Source: Longimicrobiales bacterium
Lineage (GTDB): Bacteria > Gemmatimonadota > Gemmatimonadetes > Longimicrobiales > Gaopeijiaceae
DNA length: 64,000 bases
Direction: 5' to 3'
NCBI GenBank assembly: GCA_028284495.1
Contig: JANQRP010000023.1
Location: 62,001 to 126,000 of the forward strand
A model generated the notes under the pieces. That model was not told the DNA's origin and made no database searches. It was given only the letters and a program-made list of their open reading frames with translations. The translations under genes and the position numbers were made by a program. Positions 60,253 to 64,000 of this stretch are shown here, one piece after another. The first letter of the stretch is position 1, and each line of letters starts with the position of its first letter.

Positions 60253-60272
60253 GATGATAACGCATTATCATT
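60253..60272. promoter_or_regulatory. Fur/Zur-like 8-4-8 box, best copy, COG0523/flavoprotein divergent promoter
   Basis: GATGATAA-CGCA-TTATCATT, with near-perfect arms (7 bp ATGATAA/TTATCAT). It lies 38 bp before the COG0523 start and 59 bp before the divergent flavoprotein start. COG0523 genes are commonly Zur-regulated, which makes zinc the leading candidate signal. Confidence 0.75.
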
Positions 60273-60310
60273 TAAGCCCGCTACCCGTCCCGCGCGCTTC
60301 GGAGCCTCCC

Positions 60311-61525
60311 GTGAACCGACTCCCCGTAACCGTCCTTTCCGGCTTCCTCGGAGCCGGCAAGACGACGCTCCTCAACGAGGTCCTCCGAAACCGCGAGGGT
60401 CGCAAGGTCGCCGTCATCGTCAACGACATGAGCGAGGTGAACATCGACCTCGGCCTCGTCGAGCGCGGGGGCGCCGAGCTGTCGAGGACCGAGGAGACGC
60501 TCGTGGAGATGACGAACGGGTGTATCTGCTGCACGCTCCGCGAGGACCTCCTGGCCGAGGTCTCCCGCCTCGCGCAGGAGGGGCGGTTCGACTACCTGCT
60601 CATCGAGTCGACCGGGATCTCGGAGCCGATTCCCGTTGCGCAGACCTTCACGTTCGAGGACGAGCAGGGCGTGAGCCTGGGCGACATCTCGCGTCTCGAC
60701 ACCATGGTCACCGTGGTCGACGCGGCGAGCTTTCTCGACGACTACGACGCGGCGGAGGCGCTGAAGGATCGCGGCCAGGCGGTGGGGGAAGAGGACGAGC
60801 GCACCGTCACCGATCTGCTCATCGACCAGGTCGAGTTCGCCGACGTCATCGTCCTGAACAAGATCGACCTCGTGTCGGAGGAGCACGCGCTCGAGGTCGA
60901 GGCGATCCTCCGCGCGCTGAACCCCGGAGCTCGGATTCATCGCGCGACGCGCGGCAAGGTACCCCTCGGGTACGTGCTCGACACGGGACTGTTCGACTAC
61001 GACCGGGCCGAGGCGTCGGCCGGCTGGATCCGCGAGCTCGAGGGCGAGCACACGCCCGAGACCGAGGAATACGGAATCTCGAGCTTCACCTATCGGACCT
61101 CGGCGCCCTTCGACGCCGAGCGGCTCTGGGCCTTCTTCAACGACGAGCGGAACTGGCGTGGCATGCTCCGCTCGAAGGGCTTCTTCTGGGTGGCTGCGGA
61201 CCACCGCGTCTGCTACGAGTGGGCGCAGGCCGGTGGCGCGAGCACGGTGAACCCCATCGGAATGTGGTGGGCCGCCCTGCCGAGAGAGTACTGGGACCAT
61301 CCTGCGGGTGAGCGCCCGGATGAAGAGCCGGACTGGGATCCCCGGTACGGCGACCGCCGTCAGACGCTCGTGTTCATCGGCCAGGGGCTCGACGAGCTCG
61401 CGCTCCGCGCCCGGCTGGACGAGTGCCTGCTGGACGAAGCCGTGGCGGCTCGTGACAGTGCGACGTGGCTCGACCTTCCGAACCCATTCCCCGCGCTTCA
61501 GATGGCGGAGGCCGCGGGCGCATGA
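60311..61525 (+). CDS. COG0523 (CobW/ZigA-like) metal-chaperone GTPase
   Basis: A 404-residue G3E-family GTPase that delivers metal, often zinc, to client proteins under starvation. Walker A GFLGAGKTT (11-19), the metal site GCICC with C71, C73 and C74, IESTG (switch) and NKIDLV are all present. The C-terminal CobW_C domain includes LRSKGFFWVAADHR and GDRRQTLVFIGQG, placing it with YjiA/ZigA rather than cobaltochelatase-linked CobW. The GTG at 60311 begins the homology. It overlaps the next flavoprotein gene by 4 bp and sits 38 bp after an 8-4-8 box. Confidence 0.93.
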   Translation: MNRLPVTVLSGFLGAGKTTLLNEVLRNREGRKVAVIVNDMSEVNIDLGLVERGGAELSRTEETLVEMTNGCICCTLREDLLAEVSRLAQEGRFDYLLIESTGISEPIPVAQTFTFEDEQGVSLGDISRLDTMVTVVDAASFLDDYDAAEALKDRGQAVGEEDERTVTDLLIDQVEFADVIVLNKIDLVSEEHALEVEAILRALNPGARIHRATRGKVPLGYVLDTGLFDYDRAEASAGWIRELEGEHTPETEEYGISSFTYRTSAPFDAERLWAFFNDERNWRGMLRSKGFFWVAADHRVCYEWAQAGGASTVNPIGMWWAALPREYWDHPAGERPDEEPDWDPRYGDRRQTLVFIGQGLDELALRARLDECLLDEAVAARDSATWLDLPNPFPALQMAEAAGA

Positions 61526-62649
61526 GCGGGACCGTCGAGGGCCGGATTCACGATGTGGTCGTGGTTGGAGGCGGTGCGGCGGGGGTGGGCGTGTCCGTCG
61601 CCCTCGGGCACGCCGGAATCGAGGACTTCGTGGTGCTCGAGCGCCGCGAGGTCGGCTCGTCCTTCGCCGCATGGCCCGAGGAGACGCGGTTCATCACTCC
61701 GTCCTTCCCGACCAACTCGGTCGGCATGCTCGACCTGAATTCGGTCGTGCTCGGTACCTCGGCCGCCTTCACGCTCGAGGTCGAGCATCCCTCCGGGCGT
61801 CAGTATGCCGCATTCCTGAGGGGAATCGCGGCGCACTTCGACCTTCCGGTCAGTGAGCACACCGAGGTCCTGGGCATCGAGCCGGTCGGCGATGTGCTCG
61901 AGATCGACACGTCGCGGGGCACGCTGCACGCGCGGCACGTCATCTGGGCGGCGGGCGACTACCAGTATCCGAAGCTGAACGGGTTCGGTGGGAGCCGCCT
62001 CTGTCGTCACACGGCCACGATCCCGTCGTACGCAGAGCTCGAGGGCGACGACTTCGTCGTGGTCGGCGGCTACGAGAGCGGGATCGACGTGGCGAGTCAC
62101 CTGGCCGAGCGCGGCAAGCGGGTGCGGGTCTTCGATCGGGAGCGGCCGTGGGAGTCCGAGACCTCGGACCCGAGCGTCGCGCTCTCGACCTATTCGCTCG
62201 AGCGCACGCGGCGCCCCTCCTTCGTGGAGCACGTGGAGCTCTTCCCCGAGGCACCCGTCGCAGCGGTGGTCGAGGTGGACGGCGGGTATGAAGTCGCCAC
62301 GGAGGACGGACGACGCTTCCGCACGCCCGTCGCACCGCTTCTCGCGGGGGGCTTCGACGGGAGCCACCCCCTGGTCGCGAACCTCTTCGAGATGCGCGAC
62401 GACGGCTTCCCCCTGCTCAACCAGCACGACGAGTCCACGATCGTCCCGGGCGTGTTCCTGTGCGGCGCGGCCGTGCGGCACGACCGCCACATCTTCTGCT
62501 TCATCTACAAGTATCGGCAGCGGTTCGCGGTCGTGGCGAAGGCGGTCGCGACCTCCCTCGGCCTCCCGGCAGAGGGGCTCGAGATGTACCGCATGTGGGG
62601 GATGTACCTCGACGACCTCTCCTGCTGTGGGCAGGAGTGCGTCTGCTGA
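61522..62649 (+). CDS. CzcO/YpdA-like FAD-dependent oxidoreductase with Cys-rich tail
   Basis: A 375-residue flavoprotein with FAD site VVVVGGGAAGVGVSVAL, second Rossmann VVVGGYESGIDVASHLAERG and a C-terminal CGAAVRHDRHIFCFIYKYRQRFAVVAKAVA segment seen in YpdA and CzcO-like proteins. It ends DLSCCGQECVC, giving four cysteines in the last eight residues, an unusual potential metal or redox tail. The gene overlaps the COG0523 stop (ATGA). Possible roles are a disulfide or low-molecular-weight thiol reductase, or a metal-linked redox enzyme; the Cys tail suggests handling of the same metal as the GTPase. Confidence 0.78.
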   Translation: MSGTVEGRIHDVVVVGGGAAGVGVSVALGHAGIEDFVVLERREVGSSFAAWPEETRFITPSFPTNSVGMLDLNSVVLGTSAAFTLEVEHPSGRQYAAFLRGIAAHFDLPVSEHTEVLGIEPVGDVLEIDTSRGTLHARHVIWAAGDYQYPKLNGFGGSRLCRHTATIPSYAELEGDDFVVVGGYESGIDVASHLAERGKRVRVFDRERPWESETSDPSVALSTYSLERTRRPSFVEHVELFPEAPVAAVVEVDGGYEVATEDGRRFRTPVAPLLAGGFDGSHPLVANLFEMRDDGFPLLNQHDESTIVPGVFLCGAAVRHDRHIFCFIYKYRQRFAVVAKAVATSLGLPAEGLEMYRMWGMYLDDLSCCGQECVC

Positions 62650-62683
62650 CCGACCCAATCTCTACTACCGGAGCACGCACGAC

Positions 62684-62893
62684 ATGAGCAGCGACGTTCA
62701 GCACTTCGCCACGACCGTCCAGAAGGCGGTCTCGAAGGCGACGATCATCTCGCCCCTTCAGGAGATTCGCGACGCCTCCGTGGAGTACTGCGTGAGCAGC
62801 GGCTACGTCCTGATCTCGGACGACTCGAACAACCGCGCGTTCGTCACGCACATCAGCAACGTGGTGCTCGAGCTGGACACGAGCGCGTCGTGA
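62684..62893 (+). CDS. 69-residue protein of unknown function in the COG0523 operon
   Basis: A small soluble protein with no signal peptide and a single cysteine (C36 in VEYCVSSGY). The N-terminal half looks helical (VQHFATTVQKAVSKATIISPLQEIRDA) and the C-terminal half is beta-like (YVLISDDSNNRAFVTHISNVVLELD). I do not recognise the family. It begins 34 bp after the Cys-tailed flavoprotein and overlaps the DsrE-like gene by 4 bp, so it is almost certainly translated with it. The coupled position supports a real gene. Confidence 0.65.
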   Translation: MSSDVQHFATTVQKAVSKATIISPLQEIRDASVEYCVSSGYVLISDDSNNRAFVTHISNVVLELDTSAS

Positions 62894-63267
62894 AGGTCGC
62901 CTACGTCTTCCGATCCCCGATGGCTTCGACGTACCAGCTGGCCACCATGATCCTCCCCCAGCTGGAGGAGGACTACCACGGGGTCGAGGTCGTCGGGATG
63001 TTCTTCTTCGACGACAACACCTTCGTCCTTCGCTCCGGCGATCCCGTCGGGGAGCGCCTCGCGCAGGTTGCACGAGATCGGGGCATGCTGCTCATGATGT
63101 GCGATCAGTGCGCCGTCAAGCGCGGCCTCGCCGAGGGCACGCTCGAGCAGTGCGGACGGGGCGAGGTGAAGGCGAAGGGCACCGTGGAAGGGGTGACGGC
63201 GGGCTGCTTCCCGCAGCTCTACGCGGCGCTGGGGGGAAGCCCCCCCGATCAGGTCATCACGCTGTAG
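62890..63267 (+). CDS. DsrE/TusD-like sulfur-relay-fold protein
   Basis: A 125-residue protein resembling the DsrE/DsrF-like family: KVAYVFRSPMASTYQLATMILPQL, a central EVVGMFFFDDNTFVLRSGDPVGERLAQVARDRG, then MMCDQCAVKRGLAEG. Cysteines lie at 71, 74 (CxxC), 88 and 106 (GCFPQLY). DsrE/TusD proteins pass persulfide sulfur on a cysteine. Here the CDQC pair could do so, or bind metal. It is coupled to the 69-residue gene (GTGA overlap) and ends the COG0523 operon before the ABC gene. The function in metal homeostasis is unknown. Confidence 0.7.
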   Translation: MKVAYVFRSPMASTYQLATMILPQLEEDYHGVEVVGMFFFDDNTFVLRSGDPVGERLAQVARDRGMLLMMCDQCAVKRGLAEGTLEQCGRGEVKAKGTVEGVTAGCFPQLYAALGGSPPDQVITL

Positions 63268-63323
63268 CCGCACGCTGTAACCGCGCGGGCAGATCCCAAC
63301 CCGAAGTGGTGAGCCACGACGAG

Positions 63324-64000
63324 ATGCATACCATGACCGATGAGTCCCGGGAGACGGTCGCGAAGCCCGAGGCTCGCGCGGACGGCGCCGTCCTGGAGGC
63401 CCGAGGCCTCGGGAAGGCGTACGGCGATACCCGCGCGCTCGTGGACCTCGACCTTCGCGTCGAGCGGGGCGAGGTGTACTGCCTGCTGGGTCCGAACGGC
63501 GCCGGGAAGACCACCACCATCAACCTCTTCCTCGGCTTCATCGCGCCGACCGATGGGCAGGCGTTCGTGGCCAGCCTCGATGTCGCGACGCACGACCGGG
63601 AGACCAAGCGTCATCTGGCCTACATTCCGGAGCAGGTGATGCTGTACGGCAACCTGACCGGCCTCGAGAATCTCGACTACTTCGCGGCCCTGTCCGGCAA
63701 GCATCCCGGCCCGGGCAGGCTGCGAGAGATCCTCGAAGAAGCCGGGCTGCAGTCGGACGCCGTCGAGCGGCGGGTTTCCGGCTACTCCAAGGGGATGCGG
63801 CAGAAGGTCGGGATCGCGATCGCGATCGCCAAGGAGGCCGATGCGCTGCTTCTCGACGAGCCCACGTCGGGGCTCGACCCCAAGGCGTCCAACGAATTCT
63901 CCGCGTTGCTGGGGCGCCTCCGTGACCGTGGCGTGGCGATCCTGATGGCGACGCACGATCTCTTCCGCGCCAAGGAGACGGGTACACGCGTCGGCATCAT
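63324..64000 (+). CDS. ABC transporter ATP-binding protein (NosF/CcmA-like), 3'-truncated by window edge
   Basis: An open frame to the last base gives 225 residues. Walker A is LLGPNGAGKTTT, the Q-loop region is AYIPEQV, the signature is GYSKGMRQKVG, Walker B is LLLDEPTSGLDPKASNEF, and the switch region is ATHDLFRAKE. It is clearly paralogous to the ATPase at 30989, which is followed by two DUF3526 permeases, so similar permeases may follow outside the window. It starts at ATG 63324 or 63333 (same frame). It is 56 bp after the DsrE-like gene, in the same direction. Confidence 0.9.
   Translation, partial: MHTMTDESRETVAKPEARADGAVLEARGLGKAYGDTRALVDLDLRVERGEVYCLLGPNGAGKTTTINLFLGFIAPTDGQAFVASLDVATHDRETKRHLAYIPEQVMLYGNLTGLENLDYFAALSGKHPGPGRLREILEEAGLQSDAVERRVSGYSKGMRQKVGIAIAIAKEADALLLDEPTSGLDPKASNEFSALLGRLRDRGVAILMATHDLFRAKETGTRVGI

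Noticed and set aside
1..64000. CRISPR arrays, tRNA or rRNA genes, insertion sequences, prophage
   Set aside because: No regularly spaced repeats, no cloverleaf-like intergenic segments, and no transposase, integrase or phage structural proteins were seen.

Overview
The window is GC-rich, densely coded DNA from a Gram-negative (outer-membrane) bacterium. TonB-dependent receptors (TBDRs), an Mla-type lipid transport operon, many signal peptides ending in A-A-Q or V-A-Q, a VPS10/BNR-repeat secreted protein, ADOP-type orphan permeases and a DUF2911 protein together fit the Gemmatimonadota best. That placement is an inference. I saw no rRNA, tRNA, CRISPR array or insertion sequence.

Layout. 1-11.4 kb is ordinary chromosome: an mlaE(partial)-mlaF-mlaD operon with a NUDIX hydrolase and an AI-2E family permease, ferredoxin-NADP reductase and thioredoxin reductase, two short-chain dehydrogenases, a minus-strand envelope operon (zinc phospholipase C-like, glycosyltransferase, PAP2 phosphatase) and a polyprenol/diacylglycerol kinase-like membrane protein.

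11.6-53 kb is a very large metal or metallophore uptake region. It has six TBDRs, five paralogous periplasmic binding lipoproteins (SBPs, BtuF/FecB type), two FecCD permeases and one FecE-like ATPase. A FecI-like sigma factor and FecR anti-sigma are embedded between two uptake modules, next to an STN-domain TBDR. Beside these lie a NosF-like ATPase with two DUF3526 permeases, two convergent ADOP permeases, a BlaI/M56-peptidase regulatory pair divergent from a TBDR, and a short FeoB-like transporter. One TBDR (15094-17495) is interrupted by a single-base frameshift in a G run.

53-64 kb holds a MogA/MoaB protein, the VPS10-type protein, a NhaR-like LysR regulator followed by a secreted iota-class carbonic anhydrase-like protein with a clear terminator, and a metal-homeostasis cluster: flavoprotein < operator > COG0523 GTPase, Cys-tailed flavoprotein, 69-aa protein, DsrE-like protein, NosF-like ATPase running off the end.

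Regulation. Three sets of inverted repeats recur only in intergenic DNA. (a) AATGAYAA-N4-TTRTCATT-like boxes (8-4-8) at 41.6, 51.13, 51.24 and 60.25 kb, Fur/Zur-like, ahead of a TBDR/SBP pair, DUF2911, FeoB and the COG0523 cluster. (b) GTTGAGA-N6-TCTCAAC at 14.98 and 28.73 kb, each ahead of a TBDR. (c) TTGATAG-type boxes at 44.99 and 45.09 kb between BlaI and its divergent TBDR. My reading is a multi-input metal-starvation regulon, zinc and/or iron, in which several receptor/binding-protein pairs share a small number of inner-membrane permeases.
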